A stretch of DNA of 64,000 nucleotides from Ignavibacteria bacterium (GCA_016191145.1 JACPPD010000016.1:1-64000), one strand, 5' to 3'. Shown: positions 1-9,248, counted from the stretch's first letter. A program made the numbers and translations. The notes: generated from the letters alone by a model not told the origin.

Positions 1-72
1 AAGACCATGCTCTTCGACTTCCTTCAAGATCGCCAGTCGTTGCTCATCCGTAAATCGTGGTCGCTTCTTCAT
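1..72 (-). CDS. IS3-family transposase OrfA, N-terminal 24 residues
   Basis: Only the first 24 codons are in the window. They begin with MKKRPRFTDEQRLAIL, which matches the helix-turn-helix start of IS3-family OrfA proteins (DNA binding to the element ends). In intact elements OrfA and OrfB are joined by programmed frameshifting to make the transposase; that junction is outside this window. An AAAGGAG purine run about ten bases before the ATG could serve as ribosome-binding site. The gene reads away from argD, off the left edge. Confidence 0.75.
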   Translation of the reverse strand, partial: MKKRPRFTDEQRLAILKEVEEHGL

Positions 73-140
73 CTGAGAATTCTCCTTTCGTCTTACTTCA
101 AAGGTAGAATCTCAGTCCAACTATTTAGGGGTCTGTATCA
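1..140 (-). mobile_element. 5' end of an IS3-family insertion sequence
   Basis: This is the transposase-start end of an IS3-family element that runs off the left edge of the window. On the minus strand the element appears to begin with TGATACAGACCCC at base 140 and contains a subterminal TAGTTGGAC, which resembles the TTAGAC subterminal motif of many IS3 ends. The orfA start follows at base 72. The outer boundary is inferred from where the argD reading frame leaves the argD family sequence. It sits inside argD, so the insertion destroyed that gene's 3' end. A second IS3-type end is at 63212, but the two visible pieces are opposite halves and cannot be compared directly. Confidence 0.75.
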
Positions 141-1114
141 AAACCATCAGGAAGGTCAATTCCAATCATCAACCCTTTCCCTCTCACTTCATTTATACCT
201 GAAACACCTCTCAATTGGTCAATAATGTATGTCCCGATTTTTGAAGCATTATTGAGCAGACTTTCTTGTTCAATGACTTCCAACACAGCCATTCCGGCAG
301 CAGAGGCAAGATAATTACCCCCGAAAGTAGTGCCTAGCATTCCGCTCCTTGGTTTAATATCCGGGTGAATCATTACACCTCCTATCGGAAAACCATTTCC
401 CATTCCCTTTGCCATTGTGATGAGGTGCGGTCTTATTCCAGCATGTTGATGGGCAAAGAATTTCCCTGTGCGTCCATAACCGGATTGAATCTCATCTAAT
501 ATTAAGAGCGAGCCATTTTCAGCGCATTTCTTCTCAATGAATTTAAGAAAAGAATGATCTGGCAATTGAACACCTCCAACACCCTGAATACCTTCAATAA
601 TTATGGAAGCAACATTCCTATCTAGAGCTTCAGAAAGTGCCGATTCATCATTCAATGGTAGGAACTGGATATCATGTCCAGTGTTAAATGGAGCAACAAT
701 TTTGGGATTGTCTGTTGCAGCTACAGCACCTGACGTTCTTCCGTGAAACGAATTCCTGAATGCGATTACTTTCCTTCTACCTGTGAAAAATGACGCCAGC
801 TTCAGAGCGTTTTCGTTCGCTTCAGCTCCTGAGTTACAGAGAAATAGCTGGTAGGTATCATATCCTGATACGTGACCCAGTAATTCTGATAATTTGATCT
901 GTAATGGATTTTTAACACTGTTAGAATAAAATCCAATCTTGTTTAATTGGTCGGTCAATGCTTTCACATAGTGTGGATGACAGTGTCCAATAGAGATAAC
1001 TGCATGACCTCCATAGAGATCAAGATACCTTTCATCCTTGTCGTCCCACAACCATGAGCCCCTTGCTCTAATCGGGACAATGTTGTAGAGTGAATAGACA
1101 TCGAATAATTTCAT
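125..1114 (-). pseudogene. argD: Acetylornithine aminotransferase, C-terminus cut off by IS
   Basis: This is a PLP-dependent class III aminotransferase for the acetylornithine step of arginine synthesis. The N-terminus MKLFDVY..LYNI and the DLYGGHAVISIGH segment are typical of the Bacteroidetes ArgD type. The SGAEANENA, LDEIQSGYGRTG and MAKGMGNGFP motifs are present, the last carrying the PLP lysine. I start at the second Met (base 1114), which matches the family; an in-frame ATG at 1132 is the alternative. The frame ends after about 330 residues, whereas relatives have about 375-400. The last codons (DTDP, stop) come from the IS end at 140, so roughly 45 C-terminal residues are lost. It is the last gene of the arg operon, 32 bases after argC. 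Activity is doubtful. Confidence 0.85.
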
Positions 1115-1146
1115 TCTGGCACTATTATGCATTACTCACGTTGGGT

Positions 1147-2124
1147 TCAATAGACAATACTCTTAAGCCTCAACCCTGTCGTTTCCTCCAACCCAAACAT
1201 CAAATTCATATTCTGCACAGCTTGTCCCGATGCTCCTTTTAGCAAATTATCAATGGCTGTATGTACCACAAATTTCTCTCCCTCTTTTGCCAGGTTCACC
1301 ATACATCTACTCGTATTTACAACCTGCTTCAGATTAATTGTTTCATCCGACACAACCGTAAACGGATGATAAAAGTAATATTCCTTATATAATTTTATCA
1401 TCTCTGCTAATGAACGATCTGATGTAAAGGTTGAGCTCACGAATACTCCTCTGGTGAAACCTCCACGCCAAGGAACGAAATTGATAGAATTTCTGAAACC
1501 TGGCTGGAGCTGCTTCAGCGAATTGTTGATTTCGTCCAAGTGCTGATGGGTCAATGTTTTGTATGCAGAAATGTTATTCGCCCTCCATGCGAAATGTGTA
1601 GAATTATCGAATTTTCTCCCCGCCCCTGTCGAACCAGTAATCCCTGTAGAATAGACTTCTCCAAGGATCCCTGAGTTTGCAAGTGGAAGCAATCCCAAAA
1701 GAATTCCGGTAGCAAAACATCCAGGATTTGCAATGTTGTTTGCCCTTCGAATCTCTTCACGGTTAAGTTCTGGAAGACCATAAACAAATATTCGACTATC
1801 AGAGGATTCAGCCAACCGAAAGTCATGACTTAGATCAATGATTTTAACATTGTCTGAAATAGAATTTTCGTTCAAAAAATGCTTACTCTCTCCGCTACCT
1901 AAACAAAGGAACATCACGTCAACGGTATCATCAAGCGCATCGGAAAAATGTAAATCCGTTTCACCAACCAAATCTTCATGAACAGAATGCAGAGGACTAC
2001 CTGCGTGACTTCTGCTGTGTACAAAGGACAGATTCACATTTGAGTGGTTCAGCAGCAAGCGGATTGCTTCTCCACCTGTATATCCCGCGCCTCCAAGGAT
2101 TCCGGCATTTACTGTATTACTCAT
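1147..2124 (-). CDS. argC: N-acetyl-gamma-glutamyl-phosphate reductase
   Basis: ArgC reduces N-acetylglutamyl phosphate to the semialdehyde with NADPH, the third step of arginine synthesis in the cytoplasm. At 325 residues it has normal length. The dinucleotide-binding motif GGAGYTGGE lies at residues 11-19. The catalytic cysteine is in NPGCFATG (Cys136), and the HQHLDEI segment holds a catalytic histidine. It sits between argG (79 bases upstream) and argD (downstream) on the same strand, as in the Bacteroidetes arg operon. The ATG at 2124 is the only start that preserves the Rossmann N-terminus. Confidence 0.95.
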   Translation of the reverse strand: MSNTVNAGILGGAGYTGGEAIRLLLNHSNVNLSFVHSRSHAGSPLHSVHEDLVGETDLHFSDALDDTVDVMFLCLGSGESKHFLNENSISDNVKIIDLSHDFRLAESSDSRIFVYGLPELNREEIRRANNIANPGCFATGILLGLLPLANSGILGEVYSTGITGSTGAGRKFDNSTHFAWRANNISAYKTLTHQHLDEINNSLKQLQPGFRNSINFVPWRGGFTRGVFVSSTFTSDRSLAEMIKLYKEYYFYHPFTVVSDETINLKQVVNTSRCMVNLAKEGEKFVVHTAIDNLLKGASGQAVQNMNLMFGLEETTGLRLKSIVY

Positions 2125-2202
2125 AGTCTCATGTTATTTAGTAATGGTGGCACACTGCTGAAGCACGTTTGCATTTCACACTTCAGAATTATGTGTTGAA
2201 CA

Positions 2203-3405
2203 CTATACTTTTTTATTTCTTTCTTTCACGTGGTGATAAATCATCGTTTGATTGCTGAAAATTTTTGAAAATCCACGCACGTCTTCACCTGTCCAGCCTA
2301 GATTCATTTCACCGTACCGTCCAAAACTGGATGCCATCAAATCATACGTAGATTCAATGCCCAAAATCTGGTATCGATAAGGATAGAGTTGAACATGCAC
2401 ATCACCCGTGACATGTTCCTGACTATTAATGAGAAATGCTTCGATATCACGCATCACCGGATCGAGGTATTGCCCATCATGCAACCAGTTGCCATAGAAT
2501 TGCCCAAGCTGGTCCTTCCAGCCAAGTTGCCACTTGGTAAGCACATGTTTTTCCAACGCATGATGTGCTTTTAATACAATCATCGGTGCGGCAGCCTCAA
2601 ATCCCACTCTCCCTTTAATACCAATTATCGTATCGCCAACGTGAATGTCTCGCCCAATGGCAAATGCTCCGGACTTGGATTGTAAATATTGAATGGCCTC
2701 AATTGGGTGCTCAAAACCTTTATCATTAATTCCTTTCAACTCACCTTTTTCAAAATTTAGAACTACCTTTTCGGTGTCATTCCTTGTAAGCTGTGTAGGA
2801 AATGCCTCCTCAGGCAACATACCAAGTGATTTCAATGTTTCTTTTCCTGCAACTGATGAACCCCACATACCCTTATTAATCGAATACAGTGCCTTTTGAT
2901 AATTCATCTTAACACCCTTCGTCTGCAAATAGTTGATTTCCTCATCGCGGGATAATTTCAAATCACGAACAGGTGTAATGATCTCTAGTGTGGGAATAAG
3001 AATGTGGAAGATCATATCGAATCTCACCTGGTCATTCCCTGCTCCTGTGCTTCCGTGCGCAACTGCATCTGCTTTAAGTTTCACCGCGTAATTAGCAACG
3101 GCTATTGACTGCGAAATGCGTTCAGCACTCACACTTAATGGATAGGTGTTATTCTTCAGAGAATTGCCGTATATCAGGTAGCGGATCACTTTGTCATAAT
3201 AATTCCTTGATTCATCTATGTTGCAGTGCGACGCCACACCCAATGCCACAGCACATTGTTCAATTTCTTGCAATTCATCAGAACTGAAACCACCTGTGTT
3301 CACAGTAATAGTGTGTACTTCATAGCCCAAATCCTCACTGAGGTATTTCGCACAATATGATGTGTCGAGACCACCACTGAATGCCAGAACAACTTGCTTT
3401 TTCAT
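2203..3405 (-). CDS. argG: Argininosuccinate synthase
   Basis: ArgG joins citrulline and aspartate using ATP. The protein is 400 residues. It begins MKKQVVLAFSGGLDTS, so the ATP-binding SGGLDTS loop is at residues 10-16, and it contains the STGAGNDQVRFD segment typical of the family. The frame is open upstream to 3462, but the family start is the Met at 3405; the longer start would overlap the end of the preceding acetyltransferase gene. No strong Shine-Dalgarno sequence is visible, which is common in Bacteroidota. It ends with TAG, showing that TAG is a normal stop in this genome. Second gene of the arg operon. Confidence 0.96.
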   Translation of the reverse strand: MKKQVVLAFSGGLDTSYCAKYLSEDLGYEVHTITVNTGGFSSDELQEIEQCAVALGVASHCNIDESRNYYDKVIRYLIYGNSLKNNTYPLSVSAERISQSIAVANYAVKLKADAVAHGSTGAGNDQVRFDMIFHILIPTLEIITPVRDLKLSRDEEINYLQTKGVKMNYQKALYSINKGMWGSSVAGKETLKSLGMLPEEAFPTQLTRNDTEKVVLNFEKGELKGINDKGFEHPIEAIQYLQSKSGAFAIGRDIHVGDTIIGIKGRVGFEAAAPMIVLKAHHALEKHVLTKWQLGWKDQLGQFYGNWLHDGQYLDPVMRDIEAFLINSQEHVTGDVHVQLYPYRYQILGIESTYDLMASSFGRYGEMNLGWTGEDVRGFSKIFSNQTMIYHHVKERNKKV

Positions 3406-3443
3406 AATCCGAATTCTTAGTTGACGTCGTGATATACCGTTAG

Positions 3444-4160
3444 TTAGAAGACACGCATCCAACGGGTCTTAAGTATGATAAACTGTTTGAAACGAAGCCA
3501 TCGTGTTAACAGTATGGAATAGCTCTTGCGATCTTGCTTAGGTCTTGTCGGGGACCAGTTTGTGCGCGATACTTCAGTTGAGGCAGTTACGGACGTCTGT
3601 TCGGGTTTGGATTCTTCTTCATCAGATGGATTGTACAACATTGCAGTACAGAGACAATTATGGCGCTCTTTCAAAGTAAGGATTGGGAAGTTAACGCAGC
3701 TTTGACAGCCCATCCAGAACTTTTCATCTGTTGTAAGCTGCGAATATGTAACAGGTTTATACCCCAAGCTCGAGTTGATTTTCATAACTGCGAGCCCAGT
3801 CGTTAAACCAAAGATGAGTGCGTCAGGATACTTTTTCCGTGAGAGTTCAAAGATTTTCCTCTTGATTTCCTTAGCAACACCAGATCCGCGGAAATCCGGG
3901 GAGACAATTAGACCAGAATTAGCCACATACTTTTCATCCTGCCACGCCTCGATATAACAGAAACCAACCCATACCCCGCCTTTCGTGATGGCAATGACGG
4001 CCTTACCCTCTTTCATTTTCTGTCGTATGTAGTCAGTTGATCGTTTCGCAATACCGGTACCCCGCACGTTTGCCGAAACTTCCATTTCTTCGGTTATAGT
4101 GTCAGCATACTGCTGATCATCAGCAGTAGCAATCCTGACAATAATTTTTGAGTCTACCAA
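3444..4160 (-). CDS. GNAT acetyltransferase of the arginine operon (N-acetylglutamate synthase-like)
   Basis: The first ~150 residues are a GNAT fold. The acetyl-CoA loop is RGSGVA at 91-96, and there is a LGYKPV motif near 132. It heads the operon upstream of argG, argC and argD, as in Bacteroidetes, where this protein is the presumed acetyl-CoA:glutamate N-acetyltransferase starting the pathway. A C-terminal extension carries four cysteines (C152, C155, C169, C171; C..C then C.C) followed by TAMLYNP. I recall this pattern from Bacteroidetes homologues, and it suggests a metal or Fe-S site. The basic tail after residue 180 is poorly conserved in my memory. Assignment to acetylglutamate synthesis is by context; other GNAT substrates are possible. 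Confidence 0.8.
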   Translation of the reverse strand: MVDSKIIVRIATADDQQYADTITEEMEVSANVRGTGIAKRSTDYIRQKMKEGKAVIAITKGGVWVGFCYIEAWQDEKYVANSGLIVSPDFRGSGVAKEIKRKIFELSRKKYPDALIFGLTTGLAVMKINSSLGYKPVTYSQLTTDEKFWMGCQSCVNFPILTLKERHNCLCTAMLYNPSDEEESKPEQTSVTASTEVSRTNWSPTRPKQDRKSYSILLTRWLRFKQFIILKTRWMRVF

Positions 4161-4937
4161 TTTGTTACAATCCGTTTATTGAAATTAACAAGCTTTTGAA
4201 AACGTTGCTACAATTCACGCAGGCGAACGCCTTGTAAGTGCTGAGCACTATAAGATTGGGCTAGAGAGTCTGTATCAAATACGCGTAATACGCGCAAGGC
4301 GGGATCGGCTGGCTACCAAATAGATAACCGCAGATATTATCTGAATAGATCTAAATAAATGGAATGCAGATGCGGCTGCAAATCTTGTAGTCTGTGTTTT
4401 CAATTTCTTAACTCTGTGTAATCAGCTAAGATGAAAGAAAAAGCTCAACGACCCTAGTTGTGCAATATTAACGATAATATTGGATTTTCCATATCCATCG
4501 ATGTTTGCCGAATTAACAGACTCTCTTTATGAATTGAGGCGCTCTGCTCGGATGGTTGACACATTCCATCGCTTGTGCTGAGACGGTCCTACATTGGCAT
4601 ACCATGGGTGAAGGTCAACACTGTTCAACGAATCAGCTTGTCCCTATACAGTCGTCTGGCCACGGCAATCTGGCTGGATGCCAAGTACTATATCGGGTAC
4701 ACCTGAACCCACCACATATCAATCACCGATGGTCCCAGAAGGTGCTATACATGTCATCCTCAGCATTTCCTGCTATCAAGAACAGCAACGAACACATTAC
4801 ACGGAGCGCCTCTATTTAGTTTTACGTAGTCATCATCTGCACTATTGGAATCAATCCTAGATGACCAGGAAATTTATTTCTGGAATTCTCCCGGTTTCCC
4901 AAGTGAATACTTAGGTAAATAATAATAGATTCATTAT
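4161..4937. other. Intergenic region, no recognisable gene
   Basis: About 780 bases separate the arg operon promoter side from the small membrane-protein gene. I see no convincing coding frame, tRNA or known riboswitch. Visible structure: AGGCGAACGCCT (4221-4232, inverted repeat with a 2-base loop), a 12-base match GTCTGTATCAAA (from 4268) to the IS end at 131-142, an inverted pair AGAGAGTCTGT/ACAGACTCTCT (about 4263 and 4510, enclosing ~250 bases), and AATATTA-ACGA-TAATATT (4464-4481). The arg operon promoter should lie just upstream of 4160. Confidence 0.5.
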
Positions 4938-5375
4938 TTATACCGTACGATGCGATTCTTTTTTTCCCAAAAGCAGCCAAACAGCAACTGCTATAAATGT
5001 TAGCTCCCACAAATAATACCCAATTAACGCATCCACGCTGGTGCCGGACATTAGCACCCAGTGCAGATTAACAACAGCGGAAACAATAACAGCAGATTTC
5101 AGCCATTTAGATTTGAACTTGAAATCAAATAACAACAATCCCATCACGATTACAATTAACAGGTTGCTAAGGCCGCTGAAAACCATTAACGCTGACTTAT
5201 ACCAAGCGCTGGGAACCGGAAAATCCTGCGACCAAAGAGGCGAGAGAGAAACTCTTAATGCTTGCCACCCCGGCACCGTTCCAGAAGAAAGTGTATCACC
5301 ATATCGAGCCACTGGGACGAACCAGGAAGTGATGTAAACGGCACAAACGACGATGCCAAAGATTCGGTTTAACAT
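4938..5375 (-). CDS. Small four-helix membrane protein of unknown function
   Basis: A 145-residue protein starting [14 protein letters not shown]. The frame is open upstream to 5531, but that part overlaps hutU on the other strand, so the Met at 5375 is preferred. Four hydrophobic stretches are visible (near residues 5-20, 60-80, 90-105 and 115-135), consistent with an integral inner-membrane protein with both ends inside. A basic KFKSKWLKS loop lies between helices 2 and 3. I do not recognise the family. It is divergent from hutU, sharing a 72-base intergenic region. Confidence 0.6.
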   Translation of the reverse strand: MLNRIFGIVVCAVYITSWFVPVARYGDTLSSGTVPGWQALRVSLSPLWSQDFPVPSAWYKSALMVFSGLSNLLIVIVMGLLLFDFKFKSKWLKSAVIVSAVVNLHWVLMSGTSVDALIGYYLWELTFIAVAVWLLLGKKESHRTV

Positions 5376-5447
5376 TTCAAAATCCCATACAGATTTAGCA
5401 CACAGTGCCAATGTACCGAATACTCTGGATTTCCCGATTTTTGCGGC

Positions 5448-7130
5448 ATGAACAGAATTGTACGGAGTCCTCTTGGTACCGCCATTACCTGCGCCAACTG
5501 GCAGATAGAGGCTGCGTACAGAATGATTCAAAACAACCTCGATCCGGATAATGCTGAGAGACCGGAAGATTTAGTGGTGTATGGCGGAATTGGAAAGGCT
5601 GCCCGCAACTGGAATTCGTTCGACGCAATTCTGGATTGCTTAAAGAACATGCACGCTGATGAAACGCTACTCGTTCAAAGCGGCAAACCCGTTGGAGTAG
5701 TTCAGACACATCACTGGGCACCGCGTGTTGTGATAGCGAATTCAAATCTCGTACCTAAGTGGGCAACATGGGAAGAATTTCGCAGGCTCGACGAGCTGGG
5801 GTTGATTATGTACGGTCAGATGACGGCAGGCTCATGGATTTACATCGGTACACAAGGCATTGTTCAGGGTACATACGAGACGTTTGCAGAGTGTGCAAGA
5901 CAATACTTCGGCGGTACACTCAATGGTCGCTTTCTACTCACTTCAGGGTTAGGGGGCATGGGTGGCGCACAGCCGCTGGCGGCCACTATTGCCGGCGCGG
6001 CAGCGTTGTGCGTAGAAATCAATGAGTCGCGCATTGACAAACGTATCAGAGATGGGTATCTGGATGTGAAGATGTACCATCTTGATGACGCAATGGCTCT
6101 CATCAGGCAACACGTTGAGTCGAGAACGCCAGTATCGATAGGACTTGTAGGAAATGCTGCCGACGTCCTTCCGGAAATCTTGCGCAGAGGAAGTCATTCG
6201 GAACATGGTAATGCAGGGCTGATGCCCGACGTAGTTACGGATCAGACCAGTGCGCACGATCCTCTAAATGGTTACTATCCTTCCGGCTTTAGCATGGAGG
6301 AGGCCGATGCCCTTCGCACATCCGATCCAGCAACCTATCTCGAGCACTCGTATGCGTCCATAGGGGCACATGTAAAGGCAATGCTTGCCTTTCAGAAGCG
6401 CGGTTCCATTGTTTTCGACTATGGCAACAACATTCGTGGCATTGCAAAGGAGTATGCACACGTCGGTAATGCATTTTCCTTTCCCGGCTTTGTTCCAGCA
6501 TTTGTCCGCCAACTCTTCTGTGACGGCAAGGGGCCATTCCGATGGGTTGCATTATCGGGCGATCCCAACGATATTAAACAAACTGATGATGCTATTATCG
6601 ATTTATTCCCCGATAACATGCCCCTTATCAAATGGATACACGAAGCGCAGAGCCGCATTCATTACCAGGGATTGCCGGCAAGAATTTGCTGGCTTGGATA
6701 CGGCGACAGAGCAAAAGCCGGCAAGCTTTTCAACGATCTCGTGCGTGATGGCAAGGTATCTGCTCCCATTGTGATTGGAAGAGATCATCTCGACTGTGGC
6801 AGTGTTGCATCACCTTACAGAGAAACTGAGTCGATGAAGGACGGCTCCGATGCCATCGCCGACTGGGTGTACCTGAATTTTGCACTGAACACCATTGGCG
6901 GGGCAACGTGGGTTTCTTTGCACCACGGCGGAGGTGTTGGTATGGGGCTTTCACTGCATGCAGGAATGGTAGCTGTTGCCGACGGGACACCGGAAGCAGA
7001 ACAGAAACTTGAGCGTGTGTTAACGTACGATCCACTGATGGGGCTGCTGCGTCATGCAGATGCTGGGTATGAACGGGCACGAACGAATGTCGGTAAATTC
7101 GGCATCAAAATTCCAATCGGCAACTACTGA
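5448..7130 (+). CDS. hutU: Urocanate hydratase
   Basis: HutU converts urocanate to imidazolone propionate, the second step of histidine degradation, using tightly bound NAD+ as an electrophile. At 560 residues it is full length. The N-terminus contains GTAITC and NNLDPD, and [13 protein letters not shown] is the family hallmark. [11 protein letters not shown] is part of the NAD site, and the reactive cysteine lies in ARICWLGYG (Cys414). GGGVGMG near the C-terminus is also typical. The ATG at 5448 matches the family start. No hutH or hutI is nearby; the arginase-family gene at 14116 may be the HutG partner. The stop overlaps the start of the next gene by one base. Confidence 0.96.
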   Translation: MNRIVRSPLGTAITCANWQIEAAYRMIQNNLDPDNAERPEDLVVYGGIGKAARNWNSFDAILDCLKNMHADETLLVQSGKPVGVVQTHHWAPRVVIANSNLVPKWATWEEFRRLDELGLIMYGQMTAGSWIYIGTQGIVQGTYETFAECARQYFGGTLNGRFLLTSGLGGMGGAQPLAATIAGAAALCVEINESRIDKRIRDGYLDVKMYHLDDAMALIRQHVESRTPVSIGLVGNAADVLPEILRRGSHSEHGNAGLMPDVVTDQTSAHDPLNGYYPSGFSMEEADALRTSDPATYLEHSYASIGAHVKAMLAFQKRGSIVFDYGNNIRGIAKEYAHVGNAFSFPGFVPAFVRQLFCDGKGPFRWVALSGDPNDIKQTDDAIIDLFPDNMPLIKWIHEAQSRIHYQGLPARICWLGYGDRAKAGKLFNDLVRDGKVSAPIVIGRDHLDCGSVASPYRETESMKDGSDAIADWVYLNFALNTIGGATWVSLHHGGGVGMGLSLHAGMVAVADGTPEAEQKLERVLTYDPLMGLLRHADAGYERARTNVGKFGIKIPIGNY

Positions 7131-7642
7131 TGAGACTCTCCGCACTTGAGGATATCGTCGGCGCTCTCACGACAACCAATACTAAATTTATTGTCGTTGG
7201 CGGAGTTGCCGTTGTTGCGCACGGATACCTAAGGTACACAGGAGATATAGACTTGGTAATTGGGCTCGACTCCGACAATATTCACCATGCATTGAATGTG
7301 CTCCGATCGTTAGGCTACAAGCCAAGCATACCAATTACAGAGGAACAGTTTGCCGATGCTTCTCAGCGTGAAGAATGGATTCAGCAAAAAGGAATGAAGG
7401 TGTTAAACTTCGTTAGCGATTTCTATCAGCACTCACCAGTTGACATATTTGTATATGAACCATTTCCTTTTGAAGAAGAATTACAGCAAGCTATGATGGT
7501 CGATTTATCAGCAGGTATTCGTATCCCTTTCGTATCGCTTCGGACACTAATCAGGATGAAGCAAGAGGCTGGGCGTCAGATCGATCTAGATGACATCTCA
7601 CATTTATTAGAAATTCAGAGATCTCGAGATGAATCTCGATAG
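7130..7642 (+). CDS. Nucleotidyltransferase-fold protein (toxin-antitoxin type)
   Basis: This 170-residue protein has the polymerase-beta-like nucleotidyltransferase signature: VVGGVAVVAHGY near residue 22 followed by RYTGDIDLVIG, with the metal-binding D.D pair. A later VDIFVYEP could supply the third acidic residue. Such minimal or DUF6036-like nucleotidyltransferases usually act on RNA, tRNA or a partner protein and often sit in toxin-antitoxin pairs. It overlaps hutU by one base (TGATG) and overlaps the next small gene by 14 bases, so translational coupling is likely. Association with histidine catabolism is probably accidental. The substrate is unknown. Confidence 0.75.
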   Translation: MRLSALEDIVGALTTTNTKFIVVGGVAVVAHGYLRYTGDIDLVIGLDSDNIHHALNVLRSLGYKPSIPITEEQFADASQREEWIQQKGMKVLNFVSDFYQHSPVDIFVYEPFPFEEELQQAMMVDLSAGIRIPFVSLRTLIRMKQEAGRQIDLDDISHLLEIQRSRDESR

Positions 7643-7823
7643 CAAGAATTTAGAAATTGATTTCAGCAAGACAACCTTTGACGGCGTTCGACGTGAACAC
7701 TTGCGGCAATGGCAGCGGCTAACAATCCGGCAGCGTCTCGAAGCACTGGATGAGCTGTGTGCCATCGCTGAGAAGATAATGGAGTGGAGAAAGCGAACAG
7801 TTGCCGGGAAAGACGTGGGATGA
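7629..7823 (+). CDS. Small helical partner of the nucleotidyltransferase
   Basis: A 64-residue, charged, predicted mostly helical protein with the core HLRQWQRLTIRQRLEALDEL followed by a second helix (CAIAEKIMEWRKR). Small proteins with a T.RQRLE.L-type helix are frequent partners of solitary nucleotidyltransferase genes. The 14-base overlap with the upstream gene supports a functional pair. Role as antitoxin or binding partner is inferred from layout only. It ends at 7823 and is followed by a 334-base gap. Confidence 0.6.
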   Translation: MNLDSKNLEIDFSKTTFDGVRREHLRQWQRLTIRQRLEALDELCAIAEKIMEWRKRTVAGKDVG

Positions 7824-8157
7824 TGCACTAGGGAACTTGCCGGGAGGCATATGCTGCCCTGGAACTTCACCCATACAATAAACCCTATCGCAGTGGAGTC
7901 TCCCAACAATGCCCCTTGGCCGGAAACTCTTTAACTGTGCACTTGTCTTGATTTTCTGAAGAATATTTGGCATTTTAGTGCCTAAACGTCTAACTCCTAC
8001 CACTATCGAAGGAACTTGGCATAGAATTATCACTACTACCTTAATAGACGATTCGCCCACAACATTGGACAAAATGGCATAACTGCTACGCCATAACGAC
8101 AAAAGAAACAGACGTTTCGACTGTCATTTTTCAAATACACCTGTAGCAGGAGCTGTC
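7824..8157. other. Intergenic region before the ECF sigma gene
   Basis: This stretch has no convincing coding frame on either strand; the open minus frame across it lacks family-like sequence. It must hold the promoter for the sigma-factor gene. The last bases include CAGGAGCTGTC, with AGGAG six bases before the ATG at 8158, a clear ribosome-binding site that supports that start. No hairpin terminator, tRNA or known RNA motif was recognised. Confidence 0.5.
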
Positions 8158-8811
8158 ATGAGAACGGTGGAGTTCCGTCGGAAGACGGGCCTAAGAACTG
8201 GACCAAGCTGGGCTGATAATCGACTCTTTCCACAAACAGACGGTAGTGATGCCATGGATCTCGCACTTCAGATAGAACAGCTTTTTAAAACAGATCGGAA
8301 GAAGTATTTAGGCTTCATTCGGCAGCGCGTGCGCAGCCAGGAAGAAGCCGAGGACATTCTGCAAGACGTGTTTACCAATGTGCTGGCTGCGTCGAAAGAC
8401 GTCAATAAGCCCATAGATAACCTGGCTTCGTGGGTGTTTACTTCTGTACGCAATAGAATCATCGATAGCTATCGTAAAAAACGAGCTGAGAACTTTGCCG
8501 ATCTTGGTACCCAGGAACAAAAAGATGACGGAATGGACTTTGTAGAGAGATACCTCGGCGATTTCTCCTACAACCCGGAGTCCGATCTCGTTCGGAAAAC
8601 AATTTGGGAAAGCGTGCTCGAAGGCCTCGAAGAACTCCCAGCAGAACAGAAGTGGGTGTTCGTAAAAAATGAATTTGAAGGTATATCGTTTAGAGAGATG
8701 TCCGACGAAACGGGCGTAAACATCAACACTCTCTTAGCGCGCAAGCGCTATGCTGTTTTGTACCTCCGCAGGAAATTGCAGGAGCTGTACGATACGGTAA
8801 ACGAAAACTAG
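8158..8811 (+). CDS. ECF-type RNA polymerase sigma factor
   Basis: A sigma-70 family protein of 217 residues containing regions 2 and 4 only. Region 2 includes SQEEAEDILQDVFTNVL and the W..R.RIID segment (SVRNRIIDSYRKK). Region 4 has LPAEQKWVFV, EFEGISFREMSDETG and a helix-turn-helix NTLLARKRYAV. The ATG at 8158 has AGGAG six bases upstream, giving an unusual ~35-residue N-terminal extension. An in-frame ATG at 8254 (MDLALQIEQLF) would give a more typical ECF length but lacks a ribosome-binding site. The next gene, 12 bases downstream, encodes a small membrane protein that could be its regulator. Confidence 0.9.
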   Translation: MRTVEFRRKTGLRTGPSWADNRLFPQTDGSDAMDLALQIEQLFKTDRKKYLGFIRQRVRSQEEAEDILQDVFTNVLAASKDVNKPIDNLASWVFTSVRNRIIDSYRKKRAENFADLGTQEQKDDGMDFVERYLGDFSYNPESDLVRKTIWESVLEGLEELPAEQKWVFVKNEFEGISFREMSDETGVNINTLLARKRYAVLYLRRKLQELYDTVNEN

Positions 8812-8823
8812 CCCCCTTACCAT

Positions 8824-9216
8824 ATGTCGCTGACATCAACCAGGACAGCCCGCGCGGTGATCTACTTTTGTTGCATCGGCGGGCTGTTAGTATTTAATAG
8901 TCTGGTTGTAATGTTTTTGTGGAACCATGTTATACCAACCCTGTCAGTGAGCTTCAACCACTACCATCTGAATTTTTTGGAGGGGGCAGGTATTTCGGCA
9001 TTTACTTATGTAATTGTTTTTGCAGTCCGGTATGGTATTCAGGACAGGAAGAAGGTTGGAGAGTCAGAGAGGCAAAGAGAGCATTCTGCTATGAGAGAAA
9101 GGTGTAGTCATCTTACACCCGAACAGCGTGAAGCGTTAAAGCACGAGCTTATTACTACTTGTGGTTGTAAGGAAGAAAACGAGAGGGTGAACGTTGAGGT
9201 GAGGTCGGGTTCTTAA
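8824..9216 (+). CDS. Small two-helix membrane protein downstream of the sigma factor
   Basis: 130 residues with two hydrophobic segments (about residues 11-35 and 53-68) followed by a soluble, charged tail ending in LTPEQREALKHEL and TTCGC. The gene starts 12 bases after the sigma-factor stop, so co-transcription is likely. ECF sigma factors are commonly controlled by a membrane-bound anti-sigma factor from the same operon, which makes that role plausible, but no zinc-binding anti-sigma motif (H...C..C) is visible. Function unknown. The tail cysteines (CGC) near residue 113 might sense redox state or metal; this is speculation. Confidence 0.6.
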   Translation: MSLTSTRTARAVIYFCCIGGLLVFNSLVVMFLWNHVIPTLSVSFNHYHLNFLEGAGISAFTYVIVFAVRYGIQDRKKVGESERQREHSAMRERCSHLTPEQREALKHELITTCGCKEENERVNVEVRSGS

Positions 9217-9248
9217 CTTTGCACTCTTTTTGAAACGAGGACCTACTC

